Assembly (NCBI RefSeq): GCF_000149955.1
Contig: NC_030993.1
Coordinates: 1,786,515-1,850,514, forward strand
Length of the DNA stretch: 64,000 nt
Direction of reading: 5' to 3'
Origin: Fusarium oxysporum f. sp. lycopersici 4287
Lineage: Eukaryota; Ascomycota; Sordariomycetes; Hypocreales; Nectriaceae
The notes beneath the pieces are model-generated. The model was given only the letters and a program-made list of their open reading frames with translations. It was not told where the DNA came from and made no database searches. The position numbers and the translations under genes were made by a program. This document shows positions 1-12,528 of this stretch, in pieces (within the stretch, counting starts at the first letter, position 1; each line of letters begins with the position of its first letter).

Positions 1-1
1 C

Positions 2-541
2 CACGTTACGAACGACAACCGACTCTTGTACATCTCGTATGTCGCTCGGCACCGTTTGGTCGTTCAACCAGCACCACAGACCTCAGCCTTCTTGCGCGGT
101 CTGAGGTCTATTATCCGCCCGTCGTGGCTGTCTATGTTTAATCAGTCGGAGCTGCAGCGTCTTGTCGGCGGCGACTCATCCGAGATCGATATCGAAGACC
201 TCCGGAATCATACCATCTATAGCGGCTTATACCAAATTGGCGATGACGGTGAAGAGCATGAAACAATTAAGTTGTTCTGGAAAGTCATGCGTAGCTTCAC
301 AGATGATCAACGCCGTGCCGTTCTCAAATACGTCAGCTCGACACCCCGAGCCCCTTTGTTAGGCTTCTCACAACTGAGACCATTGTTCAGCATTCGAGAT
401 GGAGGAACGGACGAGGAGAGACTACCCAGTACTAGCACATGTGTTAACCTACTCAAATTACCAAGATACACATCAGAGGCGACGCTTCGCGAGAAGTTAC
501 TTTATGCTGTACAGTCAGGGGCAGGTTTCGACTTAAGTTAA
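2..541 (+). CDS. HECT-type E3 ubiquitin ligase, C-terminal fragment (Hul5/UBE3C-like)
   Basis: The frame is open from base 2 to the stop at 539-541, so only the last 179 residues are present and the gene starts outside the window. The fragment is the C-lobe half of a HECT domain. It has the substrate-ligase signature ending in the STSTCVNLLKLP block; the Cys codon at 440-442 is the expected thioester cysteine. The protein ends in AGFDLS, the usual HECT tail. Features such as LLGFSQLRPLF and the spacing fit the Hul5/UBE3C branch (proteasome-associated chain elongation), which is an inference from family resemblance. It is convergent with the GH125 gene, whose stop lies 320 bp away. No intron is visible in this part. 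Confidence 0.9.
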   Translation, partial: HVTNDNRLLYISYVARHRLVVQPAPQTSAFLRGLRSIIRPSWLSMFNQSELQRLVGGDSSEIDIEDLRNHTIYSGLYQIGDDGEEHETIKLFWKVMRSFTDDQRRAVLKYVSSTPRAPLLGFSQLRPLFSIRDGGTDEERLPSTSTCVNLLKLPRYTSEATLREKLLYAVQSGAGFDLS

Positions 542-861
542 GCAGGACTTTATCCTTTTTTAATGAATCAGGAGGCAGATGAGAGGTGTTTTATTTGCGT
601 TTGCATCAGAAATGGCTGTTTGGGAGTTATGACTATGATGAGACAACGGTGGCTTTCGGCATAAGTATTGTACTTAGTTGGTCATTAGACAGGCAATCAC
701 ACTGAACGTTTTATGACAAGCTAATAGTTAAACAACTTGCGTTACGTGAACCAAAATCCACGATTAAATATGTAAGTGCATGTTTGTCTTCGTCGCTCAA
801 TAAGGACGTTTATACAACTCAATCTTGACTCATCCAGAGCTTCCTATTACACATTAATATA
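542..861. other. Convergent 3' intergenic region
   Basis: This 320-bp AT-rich stretch lies between the stop codons of the HECT ligase and the GH125 gene and presumably holds both 3' UTRs. I see no ORF or repeat in it. Confidence 0.6.
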
Positions 862-2521
862 TCATTTGTCGTCAACACCCTGGTAGCTCCTGGCTATCAA
901 TGTTGGTTTCCGTTTATACAAGTCCATAATCATCTGTCCAAACAAGCCATTGGCCCACGAGAACCTTTTTTCCGTCAGTACGCATAGCACTTCAGCTCCG
1001 GCGGCATGACTTACCACGACCTTGTCCAATGCTTCTCGTTGTGGCTATTGACTGTCTCGTGAATGAGGCCAAGCCCACTCGTTGAGTTCATCAACTGTCG
1101 AATGCCATCCACAATCTCCTCGTCATCGTCACTCGTCAAAAGCTGGACAATGAGCCCCATAGGCCACGCCATGCCTGGACCAAGATGAGGGCCACCTGTA
1201 GCATTCAGAACAGGTCCTCGGGCGTAGTACGGGTTATATGAGCTTAGCACAAAAGCGCGTGTGTTATCGTATACGTGCTGCGAGGCTGGTTTGTAGCCTA
1301 AGTGCGGAATGCTCAAGAGGGAAGGAATATTGGCGTCGTCCATGAGACTATGGGATCCAAAGCCATCAATCTCATAAGCATACATCTCTCCGAAAATAGG
1401 GTGCTGGATGATAGCATGTTTGTTAACCCCAACTTCGATATCAAACGCCAGCGCCTCCATCTCCTTGGCCACCTTCTCATCCAAAGGCCTCATTATCTTT
1501 GCGCATGCGGTGAGGTAGCGTGAAAACATCATATTGGCAGGGATGAAGTACTGATAGATGCATGCGTCGTCGGATGGTCGAAAGAAACTGCGCACGAGGC
1601 CAATATGACCCTTGACAGGCGCGCCGTGACCATGGTTAGACACAGTCTCTGAGGCACTGTCAGAATTTCGCAGCCATGTATATGCAGGTTTCCGCACTCT
1701 GCCCTGCTCATCGTATGTCCCTTCTTGCATATGCTTCGCGACCCTTAAGATTGCCTTGACGGCTTCGACCCAGCCGAACTTGCCAAAGAATTCGCCATCC
1801 TCAGTTTCGTCGTAGTAGTCCCATGATAACTGAAGAAACGCTGCAAGAGAATCAAGCTCATATTTGCACTCGAAGACGAAATCGGGGTCATATTTCGGAC
1901 TGACGGTGTCTCGAGGTTGGAGAGATCGCTTCACACGGCGGAGCTTAGCTTCGGGTGGAGGATGGAAGGCATTGCAGAAGGGAGATTTGGTTATATATCG
2001 GGCTTGGAGGTTTATGGCTCCACGGAAGAGAGAGGCGATGTCGTTCTCGTCGGACGGGGAGCCTCGGTTGGAGGAAAGGATTGACTTGTATGATTGGAGC
2101 TGATTTGCACTATCCCTCAGCCAAAGGGCGTTTATATCACCTGTGGTAATAAAGGCCAGCTGACGAAGTGTCAGCGAAATAAGTAGTATGATATTGTACA
2201 AGAAGCATAGTTTACCTCTTCATCAGAGTTATCAGCAGAAGTGCCCTGCCATTTCACAGTTGTGTCGAGTGTATTAGGCCATGTGTTCAGAAACAAACGA
2301 TACAAATCTGGGTCACCAATCGCTTGATCCATCTCGTCGTAGATCACCTTTTCAACCGCTGGCACTGAATATGTGCGGCAATCCTTGCCTGGACGCTGAA
2401 AAGGAAACGCATGGCGCCCTGACGAGAAAGGTTCGTGTCGTTCACGGGCGAATTGTTCGTAGTTCGGGCAATTGGCATATACGGCTACGATGCTGGCCAG
2501 AAGAGGGAGTATATAGTGCAT
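862..2521 (-). CDS. Secreted GH125 exo-alpha-1,6-mannosidase
   Basis: Three exons on the minus strand, 2521-2216, 2159-1015 and 964-862, give 517 residues. The introns are 56 bp (GTAAAC..CAG) and 50 bp (GTAAGT..AAG) and both keep the frame. The start at 2521 opens a typical signal peptide (MHYILPLLASIVAVYA, cleavage before NCPNYEQ). GH125 hallmarks are GDINALWLRDSANQL soon after the first intron, a central SHSLMDDANIPSLLSIPHLGY block, and the C-terminal TRSW-FSWANGLFGQMI stretch that is completed only by exon 3. The family are metal-independent inverting exo-mannosidases acting on alpha-1,6-linked mannose. Export suggests action on cell-wall or extracellular mannan. An in-frame ATG exists further upstream at 2803, but it would bury the signal peptide, so I prefer 2521. 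Confidence 0.88.
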
Positions 2522-5444
2522 TTTGACGATATTTCCGTCATTTGAAGACGTTGTTGTTGTTATGGAAACATTTTGGTGTTTCGTGGTTGATTGTACGAGA
2601 AGGAAGGAGCACGGTTTGAAGATGCGAGAACCAATGATGGCCAGTGACCCCTGACTAAAACAAAAGGGAGTGGGGCTGAAGCTGGGGAAGCCTGAAGCGT
2701 TGGAGATTTCAAGATAAACTTCGTAGGCTAATTGAAATACGGTAACCCCTGAGAACGTCCAAAATGGGCATTGGCCTAGACGGATTGAGATGAATATATC
2801 CATTGTTTATCTTAAGCCAAATTCATATAAAGCCGATCTCTATAGTATTCATACCAATATCACAATCGTATCCTTTCAGATTATGGACAAGTTAATTGTG
2901 AGGTATTCCAATTCATAGATCAGGTATTTTGGGGTTTTCGACATTTTTCTCACTTGCCCTCGACTCGTTATGAAAGAGCCAATCACTGATTAGAACATCA
3001 CTGATGGTCACGTCCTATATTCACTGTCCCAACGCATTGTATCGAGAGTCTATGGTAAGTGTATCATTGTGAATTGGTAAGAAAGCTTCTGTTTAACTTC
3101 GAGATGCACACTATATCTGTCGGTAGACGCTTCAATGCTAGGTATCCGTAACAAGACATCCAGAGTCATGTATACAGTATTATATACAGATCCCAGTGAT
3201 TCATGCTCAGAGTTCGTGAATTGTCGTAACATGGATGTCGTGAAACGTTGCCTTAGTTGTATCACTGCTTGCTTTCGTGCATCTATGGATATAAGAGCTC
3301 AGGCTTGTGGGACGACGAAGGGGCTCACAGACAAGACTACACAAGCCATACAGCAGCACACTATGACATTACCCAGCATTTTTTATATTTCTCTTCCTGC
3401 TAACTTCTTTGTCAAAGAAGATTGTCTCAGGTTGATGCATGAGTGTTTCCATCAGTACTTCTTCATCTGTCCATACGCTATGGTGTACACATATCCTACT
3501 CCTATCCTAGTTGGCTTCGACGGAACCATGGTCCTTTGGGCTCAGAGTACGACTCCATTCGTTGAATGCGTTGATATGACTCACCCCCGAATTCATCGGG
3601 AGTTAATGGAGTTGGCGGAAAGCGGTGCGCGTTGGGTTGAGTATCAGTCAATCAGATACGGGTTCTCGAAATTGGCAGAGATGTCAATATACCCAGACTC
3701 AGGGTCTGATGGTGTAACAACAATGTCGTGCAACCAGGCAAATTGAGATGCAAGGAACCCGGCTATACTGTAGCACGCTCTACATAACCAAGTATTAATA
3801 CGATAACTCATCCGAAATTTGTGTTATGAGTCCAGGCAACGAATGGCTATGCTAAAGCTACAGTGAGCTTAGGGTACAGGGTAGTCAATGAGTTGATGCA
3901 TATACATCTTAATCCGAAGACAGCCTACCAGTGTGTGAAACAGAATAAATCGGTAATACTAAATAAAAGTGTCACGTATTCTCCTGCGCAGTCGCTTTAT
4001 ATAGCTCGTCGGCTTAATCACGTTCTAAAAAAAGCCGGACTGTATAACAACAGCCAAGTACAATCGTTCGAGGGCAAATGAACATTGAATGTAAGCGAGA
4101 AAAGCCTCACAACATCAGTACAGTAGACTTGAAAAGCGAACCACTCCCTGTGTGTAACATTCGTAAATCAAGTCACACGCTTGGCACACTGGGCTACCTC
4201 AACCCGTGAGTGGAAAATTGCTGCAGACTAGGTATGATGTAGATGTAGTATAGATGGTGAAGCAAATCCAGGCCGAAACAATGCGTAGGTAGCCCAGGAC
4301 CCTGAGCCGCGGCAAAGAACAGAGTTAAGCCGAATGAAAGCATCGGCCAAGAGCATCCGAATACCGAACGCTTGGGGCATGTAGTTGACGTAATTGCTCA
4401 TGGGCCCTGGCATCATGACAAGACAATGCATTCACAACTTGAATAGCACATATTATGACAATTGAAGCTCTCTGAGGGATGTTTGAATAAGAATACTTTC
4501 AGACCTCAGTCCTAAGTGACAGAAATACTTAGACAAGCTTAGGATAGGTAGGCAGGCTAGTACTCTAGGATAATTTAGTCCAGAATTAGGAGGCTCTTTG
4601 CCTACCAAGATTTGGGGCACCTTTGTCAAGTCTCGGATATCTGACACACCCCGACAACTCAAAAGGAGAGTTGCATAGAGTTGCCAGTTGGTGATTGCAT
4701 CTATATTACTCATATTTGCCAGCTACTGAAAAACATATGCCAAAAAGTGACATTCTTGCTTATCATCACTCATCATGTATGATGGCATTTGCACATGCTA
4801 GCCATTGGATACATCCAACCATTGCATACCCCAGGTCCACACCAATGCGGATCAGCCGAGTACCAACCGCGATTTTAGACGTTGAATGACCGTAGTTCCA
4901 TGGCCTCGGTTATCCAAAACCCGAGTGCCGGTGAGAGCCTTGACAAACCCTAGGTGCTGCAGCTGCAATACTCTACCTATGAGAGAAGAGATAATACTGT
5001 AAAGGTATTTGTCAAGACAGAAAATACCACGTCCCACTCACTGAAGAATCTGGTATCTAAACTACCTACCTAGGTAGAGGCCCGAGGATAATTAACGAGC
5101 CGGAAAAGGAGCCCCAAGCTCTAGAGAGACACCGGCCAAAGAGCCAATTAACATCCAGTTAATTGTCAAAAAGAAGTCCTCTGTTGGATCCAAAAGCGGT
5201 AATAGCCACCCCGGCGATCGTACCTTCCCCACTACCGGCCCTCTCTACTCACACCACGAAGGAAAGAGTCAACAGCGGCAGAAAGTTGCTTAGTTGCCGC
5301 CGGCGCCAGGACATTTCTTCCCTCCTTGAGCTCCTCCAAAAGGAATCCCTTTCCCTCTCCCTCACCTCAAGTCTCACTCATCCATCGCCAATCCTGCTTC
5401 CGGTGGCTGAACATTCAATTCGCCTTCAGCTCTATACCGTCATC
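2522..5444. other. Intergenic region between the divergently transcribed GH125 and ETF-QO genes
   Basis: These 2.9 kb are AT-richer than the genes. They contain only short or isolated ORFs; the best is listed separately at 3135-3746. Near 5068-5085 is a CTACCTACCTAGGTAG palindromic run. The last 120 bp before the ETF-QO start are pyrimidine-rich, typical of a fungal core promoter and 5' UTR. Confidence 0.5.
3135..3746 (+). CDS. Doubtful hypothetical ORF, 203 aa
   Basis: This is a single uninterrupted frame in otherwise gene-poor DNA. I do not recognise a domain. The middle part, roughly residues 75-185, has a protein-like composition with aromatic residues, prolines and few low-complexity runs, whereas the first 70 residues look random. 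Codon third positions are mixed and lack the C/G preference of the neighbouring confirmed genes. That argues for a decayed or species-specific gene, or a chance ORF. No intron signals were needed. Transcript or homologue evidence would decide it; none can be seen here. Confidence 0.2.
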   Translation: MLGIRNKTSRVMYTVLYTDPSDSCSEFVNCRNMDVVKRCLSCITACFRASMDIRAQACGTTKGLTDKTTQAIQQHTMTLPSIFYISLPANFFVKEDCLRLMHECFHQYFFICPYAMVYTYPTPILVGFDGTMVLWAQSTTPFVECVDMTHPRIHRELMELAESGARWVEYQSIRYGFSKLAEMSIYPDSGSDGVTTMSCNQAN

Positions 5445-7415
5445 ATGTCCGCCCCACGACCAGTTTCGCGATGCGTCCAGCGAAGTTCGAGGGTGCTTTC
5501 TCGCTCCCAATTTCGTCCCGCCAGATCTAACCTCTCTATCGCCACAATCTCAGCCAGATCTTCTATTACAAGAAGGACATCTACGACAGTATGGTCTGGC
5601 GCAAAAGTTCCAATGGCTTCTCGTGCCTTTAGCACTACCTCTCGACTTCGAGATGATGACCAAGATTTCGACCCCGCGAGCGTTGAGCGAGAGTCCGACG
5701 AGGTTGATGTCTGTATTGTAGGAGCTGGTCCTGCTGGACTCAGCGCCGCTATTCGTCTCAAGCAGCTTGCTAATGAAGCTGGAAACGAGGATTTTCGGGT
5801 ACTTGTCCTGGAAAAGGCTGGCGACCTCGGCGCTCACATCCTCTCTGGAGCTGTGATCCAGCCCACCTCCATCAACGAACTTATCCCTGACTGGCTCGAC
5901 GAGAACAATCCTAATCGTTTCGAACATGCCACCCCTGCTGGCACCGACCGTATGCGATTCCTCACCAAGAACTCTGCTATACCCATTCCAGCGCCTCCTC
6001 AGATGACCAACCATGGAAACTACATTGTTAGCTTGAACCAATTCGTAAAATGGCTTGGAGAGCGGGCTGAGGAGATTGGTGTTGAGGTTTACCCCGGATT
6101 CGCTGCCTCTGAGGTCGTTTATGCTTCAGATGGTTCAGTTAAGGGTGTCGCCACCAACGACCTAGGGGTTGGCCGTGATGGCAAGCCCAAGGAAACGTTT
6201 GAGCGAGGCATGGAGTTCCATGCGAGAGTGACCATGTTTGGCGAGGGATGCCACGGAAGCCTGAGCAAACAGGTTATCAACAAATTTGATCTGCGTAGGG
6301 ACAGCCAGCATCAGACTTACGGTCTTGGTGTCAAAGAGGTTTGGGAGATTGATCCTGCCAAGTTTGAAAAGGGTTTAGTTGTGCATTCAATGGGTTACCC
6401 GCTACCCAAAGATGTGTACGGCGGCTCTTTCATGTACCACTTTGGCGAGAATCTTGTTCAGATTGGTCTCGTCGTCTCGCTTGATTACTCGAACCCTTGG
6501 ATGTCTCCTTACCAGGAGTTCCAGAAGCTGAAGCGGCATCCCTTATTCCGTGATGTCCTTGAGGGCGGCAAGTGCATCTCGTACGGTGCTCGAGCTCTTA
6601 TTGAGGGTGGCTTCCAGTCTATTCCCAAGGTCGCTTTCCCAGGTGGTGCGCTCATTGGTGACTCGGCTGGCTTTGTCAACGTTCCGAAGGTAAAAGGCAC
6701 TCACAATGCCATGAAGTCAGGCATGCTTGCCGCCGAGGCGGCATGGACTGCTATTAGTGAAAAGACCGATGAAGGCACAGTATTCTTGTACGACTATGAG
6801 AACAAGTTGAGAGATTCTCCCATCTGGAAGGAACTCAAGGAGGTGCGCAACATGCGACCATCTTTCCACACTCCTCTCGGTCTTTATGGCGGTATCATGT
6901 ACTCTGGTCTCGAGGCTTATGTCTTCAAGGGTCGCGTTCCTTGGACACTTAAGCATAAGACTCCCGACCACGCTGCTACCCTTCCTGCCGATAAGGTCCC
7001 CAAGATCGAGTACGAGAAGCCTGACGGCAAGCTCACCTTTGATATCTTGACGAGTGTCTCCCGAACAGGAACCAATCATGAGGAGGACCAACCGATTCAT
7101 TTACAAGTCAAGGACTGGGACGCTCATACTGAGTCAACATACCCTCCTTTCAAGGGTCTGGAGAACCGATTTTGCCCAGCTGGCGTTTACGAGTATGTTG
7201 AGGACGAGTCAAAGCCTCACGGCGTGCGTTTCCAGATTAACGCGCAGAAGTAAGTTCCAAAGTTTTTGCTACGACTTTTTTTCAGTTGAGAACACAGACT
7301 CTAACAACAGAACAGCTGCATCCATTGCAAGACGTGTGATATCAAGGCTCCTCACCAGGACATCAACTGGCAGGTGCCCCAAGGAGGTGAAGGTCCTAAA
7401 TACTACATGACCTAA
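5445..7415 (+). CDS. Electron transfer flavoprotein-ubiquinone oxidoreductase (ETF-QO), mitochondrial
   Basis: Two exons, 5445-7249 and 7316-7415, give 634 residues. The 66-bp intron begins GTAAGT and ends AACAG. The N-terminus (about residues 1-70) is Arg/Ser-rich, lacks acidic residues and ends in AFSTTSRLR, a mitochondrial presequence. Residues 86-110 carry the FAD-binding [10 protein letters not shown] motif. The 4Fe-4S ligands are Cys577 (FCPAGVYEY) and Cys603, 606 and 609 ([10 protein letters not shown]); the last three lie in exon 2, so splicing is needed for a cluster-competent enzyme. The enzyme passes electrons from ETF, reduced by acyl-CoA and amino-acid dehydrogenases, to ubiquinone at the inner membrane. 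The frame is open upstream to 5163, but the ATG at 5445 gives the presequence expected for the family. Confidence 0.95.
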
Positions 7416-10400
7416 GAAAACCAAACACTTGTTCTTTTCGGAGCAACACTTTTTCGTTATGTATTCTGTATGATACCTTGTTTATATACCTGGATGCATC
7501 ATTGGCGCGTTGGGGACAGTCAATTGGTATAAGGCCGAGAGTAAGAGATGGGAAGGTTTGACATTTGGAGCATATTGGAGTCATGGTACAAATGCAAAAT
7601 TATGACTTTTTGTACGGAATGAAGATCTAGACTATAACATCGGCGGGCGACTGATAGTATGCTGGATAGCACAGAGGTGCTTATTCTTCAGCTCGAAGCA
7701 ATCGAGATGCTGTCGTTGCACAGGAAGGTCACTTGAGCCGCATGGACTTGAGCTTATCAGCATGTGAACAAAAAGGAATGGCGAAAGTCTAGAGCGTCCA
7801 ATGTGGAGAGCCTGGTCCTTGCGGATTCCGCGGCTATGTCTCTTGACTTGTGCGGATATTCCTTTGAATACCAACATGATAATTTCAATGGCTGGACGAT
7901 CAAATCAGATATACTTGAGGCAATAGGTCAAGAACTAAGTATGTTCCAAGCCATTCAAGTGTGATGACAAAGGAATCAAGGCTTATCTTTTCTGTCATCC
8001 AGGTAACGACTGAATAGAGATAGCTTTGCGATCGCCCCCACAAAAGAAGAGCAATCTTGTTCAAGCAAACCTTGCAGTGCGGAGTCGGTTCATGCCCCAG
8101 CCAAATTTGCCTATGGACCAAGAAGCTAGCGAGACATGGCGGATCCTGGTAGAACCGCGAAGAAGTTCAAATGAGGCTGGTTGGTTCCTCTGAGGATGAA
8201 CGGTCTGTGGAGTTCCTGTCCAAACCCAGGCTAGGGCTGTGATAAGTCGTGGGACCAGAAAATTGTTAGTGAGGTACTTGTGTCAGCAAGCCCCCGGTAA
8301 TTTGACGCGTTCTCGTAAGAGGTAATTACACTTGGCGATCCTTGAAAATCAAAATTTTCGTGTCACCACTCGGCGTCAAATTGACGGTGGCATCCTGGAA
8401 CGTGTCCTCAATGCAGACTGGGGTTTCCAAGAGTCACGGCATGCAGGCTTCGAAAGTCTAGCCCAGGCGTTGGGAGCCATGCATCACTCTACGCTCAGTC
8501 TCGCATGACAAGAAAGCGGTGCAAAAGCTGGTAGACGCAGCGTGATAAATAAAGAATGCATCAGCATCCAAAAGTGAACAGCCATGACGACTGCAACATT
8601 TATGGCGGCTGCCAGCAAGTCGTTGTACTGAGTACATTGTGCAAGAAGCCAGTCAGTGGGTGCACAGATCCAGCCTCCCTAGCACTGCGAGGGGGGACAG
8701 TTTGCTGGCTAACTGCTTCCTGGTTGGCCACAGCTGAATGACTCACAGAGTCAGCGGGCGGTTGGGGGCTCAAAATGAGAGGGCACGAAAAAAGGAAAAC
8801 CCCATAACCTGCCTTTTACTTGCTTGTCGCTCGCTGACTGGACACGGAAAGGCAAAATTCAGTAAAAGTTGCTGCTGTGCGGAGTGTCCGTAAATCAGGC
8901 TTTGTGCAGTCAGTTAGTCGCGTGATATGTTGACTGAGCCATATTCTTGTTGCAGGTCATGGCGTGAGTTTGCTGATGAGACGCTTGCGAGACGACTATC
9001 GCAATGAAATGAGCGCGATTCAAATGACCCTGCTCAAGAAGCTAAGGTGACGACGCGTAGTGAAGGAGGGCGCGTGGGTTGAACAAAACAGTCAGTGAAG
9101 GGGGCAGAGCGTGTTTCAGGGTCCCATCGTGTTGGTGGTTAGGCAAGAGTCGGTGGTTGGGTTGGGTTGGAAGAAAAAAGTCCCACGGGGGGCGAGCAAA
9201 GGGTTTGACAGGGCGGAGCATGGCTAGAACCAGAGTTAGTGGTGCCCGCTCCGATAAGGAGCGATGGGGATACGCGACTGCGATTGGGGCAACAGAGGCG
9301 ATCTTGGTGCGCCAACGAGCGAGAGCAATCAGAGTCAGACGCTGATGAGAGGTGGGAGGAGTCAGTCTGAATGAGCAGAAAGCCTAAAAAGTAACCAACC
9401 ACGCCAGCACGACTAGTCGGACTAGCCCCCCGGCCCATAATTCCAGTTCGTATCCGAGGTCCACAGGCCTGCGAGTCTCCATGGATAGGCGCTGTGACGC
9501 TGTTGTCGCCGCCGGATTGCGTGCTGATGCCGTCGCAGTATCCGGCTTGAGTCAAGCCAGTCCAGGTCAAGGCAGGCTCTGCTCGTCGATGGGTCTCGGT
9601 GCCCGCCTTTGCTGCTTTTCGTGATCGTTCCCGTCGGTGTTTGGCATCGTTTTCGTCCATCTCGACTCAGTCGGTACCGGTTCACGTCGTCCTTCGCTCT
9701 CACTTCATTCTATACCGTGTGTTGCCTTAATCATCTTCGGGGTTATCGCCATCGTTCGTTATCAAAATCGATCCAACATTTCGTAGCTGCGTTTTGACTT
9801 GCAGATTGCAGTTGTGGGTTGTTGGAGAGGAGGAGGTGAAGGTGAGAAGTGAGGTGATGGAGGGACAGAAAATAAAGCGCAGGGAAAGAGATGACGACAG
9901 CAAAAAACTAGCAAGCCAGGAAAGGAGGAAAACTGTTCACGCCAAGCTGTGGAAGAAATAATCCCGATACTTGTGAACGGGTGAGAGAGAAAAGACACAT
10001 GATTACAGTGCATGCTGTGACTGAAAGTTGGTTAGTGCTGCTTCGATGAAATTGTCACTTAGGTTCATCTCACCGGAAGCTGAGAAGGTGTCTCGCTTAA
10101 ATCGTTGCTTATTTGATCCGTGTACACGCCCACAGCCGTGTTGGCTTCCTTGCTTGTGATCTCTTGTGACCGAAATAAGAGCAGAGCAAGCAGCTGGGCC
10201 AGCGAGGGTGAGAGTGAGCCGCTATTACCTACACGGACTGCCTGTATCGGGCAGCAGGGCAGCCTGTTAGTGGCGATCCTTAAATCCTGGGGCTCGCAGC
10301 TCCAGTGCATCAGAGCCTGCAGCGCCTGAGTCCAGAGCAGTGGAGAGAGTTCGGGCGCAGGTTGTGTTGCAAAGTAAAAAAAGATGTACCGATACATGTG

Positions 10401-11591
10401 TACATGGACTTTGAGTTTGCTATAGCGACACTTCAGGGGCTCAATGCTGAGACTGGGGTGAGTGGGTGGGAAAAAAGGAGATAAAATCAGCGTCGCAAGA
10501 GTGTTTGATTGGATCAACTCAGCTTAGTGCATGGACTAGCGCACGCCAAGCCTGCCAGCGTCGACGCCACAGGTCGTGTTGTTGCCTGGGGTGTCCTGCC
10601 TGAGCAGCCTTTGCTCAAAATTATAAAGAGCCAGCCCTCCCCTCGCCCGCCTGTTTCGAAAGACCTGCGCGGAAGTCCCGACTGACGGCCCTACGTACCA
10701 ACCACTTACGTCCGGCCTCTCTTTTTATTTTTGATCCCCCCCCACGACGTCACACCCCACATCTACACTTTCACATCCCAATCTGTGTGGACAATTACCA
10801 TCTTGTCCCATCTCTCAGTCTGAGCCTTGAAACACCTCGGGCTTTTATCTCTCTCCTCTTCACTTTGTCAATACATCACGACCCTGCTGTCGCAGACGTG
10901 ATCACACTCTCTAGGTCACAGCCCTTGCGTCCAGGTTGCAAGAACTGGAAAACGTTTCTTGCCCTCTTCGCTCCTTGCGCGCAACCGACATCGTTGAACC
11001 CGACCAAGACCGGAACGAAGCGATACCCGCCGACACCGTCATCGTCACCATCGAGTCGTTGTTGCGCTATTGTAGACAACAATAGAAAAGAAAAAAAGAA
11101 AAGAAGAAGCTGTCGTGAAGTGAAAGAAGCTTTTGGTCTTCTAAACCTATAATAACTTGATCGATATATCGAATATCGACTCGGGGGAAAAGGCCATTGT
11201 CCTTCTACCATCTTCCATATCGTTCCGCATCGAATCTTTGCATTCGTCGCTTTTTTAAAGAACAAAACTTTGCTGGGCCAGTTTCTTTGTAGGGGACACA
11301 TTCACTTGTTTCTCTCCCGCGATTGGTAGGTCGTCCCTCTGATTCGTTGCACAGCCCCGCTACCCCCGCCTATAAAAGGCCTGTTTCTCCTCCCTTTTTC
11401 CAACTTCACTCTCGCAACAACACAACGGCGCTGCACTTCTGTTACCCCGTTGCATCATCACCATCGCATCTACCTTCCAGGGTAGGATGCACGCTCTTTT
11501 CGTTGATGCGCGGTGCTAACTTGGGTCCTGCTCTAGATCTGTTCAGCGATTTTTCCATAACCGTTGAAACATCTCGATACCGACTCCAATC
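7416..11591. other. Long non-coding stretch upstream of the TBP gene
   Basis: About 4.2 kb has no ORF with recognisable protein content; all open frames are short and overlap in several frames. The first part holds the ETF-QO 3' UTR. From about 10,600 the sequence becomes pyrimidine-rich (for example 10690-10880 and 11310-11460), as expected for a promoter and long 5' leader of the TBP gene. A candidate 5' UTR intron near its end is listed separately. Confidence 0.55.
11482..11536 (+). other. Candidate 5' UTR intron of the TBP gene
   Basis: A 55-bp interval begins CAGG|GTAGGA, has a branch-site match GTGCTAACTT 20 bp before the end, and finishes GCTCTAG. Length and signals match the confirmed introns in this window. 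It ends 55 bp before the TBP start codon. The call is from sequence signals only. Confidence 0.5.
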
Positions 11592-12528
11592 ATGGAAGGC
11601 ATCCAGACACACCCATCGAACGCGGCGCAAGCCAAGGCGTTCACGGCGCCAGGATCGCTATCGTTCCCCGGAGCTACCAACGAGCTGACACCTCCGCCCG
11701 CCGGCACCGGTGATGCTGCTCAGCGACCTGCCCTCAATGGCCAGCAGGCGGCAAATGGCAATGGGGTGGCACCCGCAACGCCTGTCGCGACGCCTGCTGC
11801 TACTCAAGGACCTAGTGGAATTACTCCCACTCTACAGTATGTATCCTCCTGAGTGACCTTTTTATGCTCAGCGAGGCTTATCTGGCAAACTTTAAAGGAA
11901 CATCGTGGCTACAGTGAACTTGGACTGCCGCTTGGACCTCAAGACTATTGCTCTGCACGCTCGTAACGCAGAGTACAACCCTAAGGTACTACAGACCTGA
12001 CGTGCATACTGAGTAAGAAACACGTTGCTAACAGAAAAAAGCGTTTCGCCGCTGTCATCATGCGAATCCGCGAGCCCAAGACCACCGCTCTGATCTTCGC
12101 TTCCGGCAAGATGGTCGTCACTGGTGCTAAGTCTGAAGACGATTCGAAGCTCGCTTCAAGAAAGTACGCTCGTATCATTCAGAAGCTTGGATTCAATGCC
12201 AAGTTCACCGACTTCAAGATTCAGAACATTGTCGGCTCTTGCGATATCAAGTTCCCTATCCGACTTGAGGGTTTGGCATCTCGCCATCACAATTTCAGTT
12301 CTTATGAACCCGAGTTGTTCCCCGGTCTCATCTACCGCATGATCAAACCCAAGATCGTGCTTCTCATCTTCGTCAGTGGCAAGATCGTCTTGACTGGTGC
12401 CAAGGTCCGCGAGGAAATCTACCAGGCCTTCGAGATGATCTACCCTGTGCTGCAAGGTTTGTCTTTATTCACTGTTTCTTTGGTCACATCGATACTAACA
12501 ACCATTATCAGATTTCCGCAAAGTCTAA
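11592..12528 (+). CDS. spt15: TATA-box binding protein (TBP)
   Basis: Four exons (11592-11836, 11898-11985, 12042-12456, 12512-12528) give 254 residues. The introns are 61, 56 and 55 bp, all GT..AG. The first 75 residues are a poorly conserved Pro/Ala-rich tail. From residue 76 on, the protein is the two-repeat saddle domain: [48 protein letters not shown] in repeat 1, and [41 protein letters not shown] in repeat 2. The tiny last exon supplies only the final DFRKV. TBP nucleates pre-initiation complexes for all three nuclear RNA polymerases. The extreme conservation makes both the call and the splice sites secure. Confidence 0.97.

Noticed and set aside
9139..9660. 173-codon minus-strand ORF in the region before TBP
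   Set aside because: No domain-like content; overlapping open frames on the opposite strand suggest GC-rich non-coding DNA.
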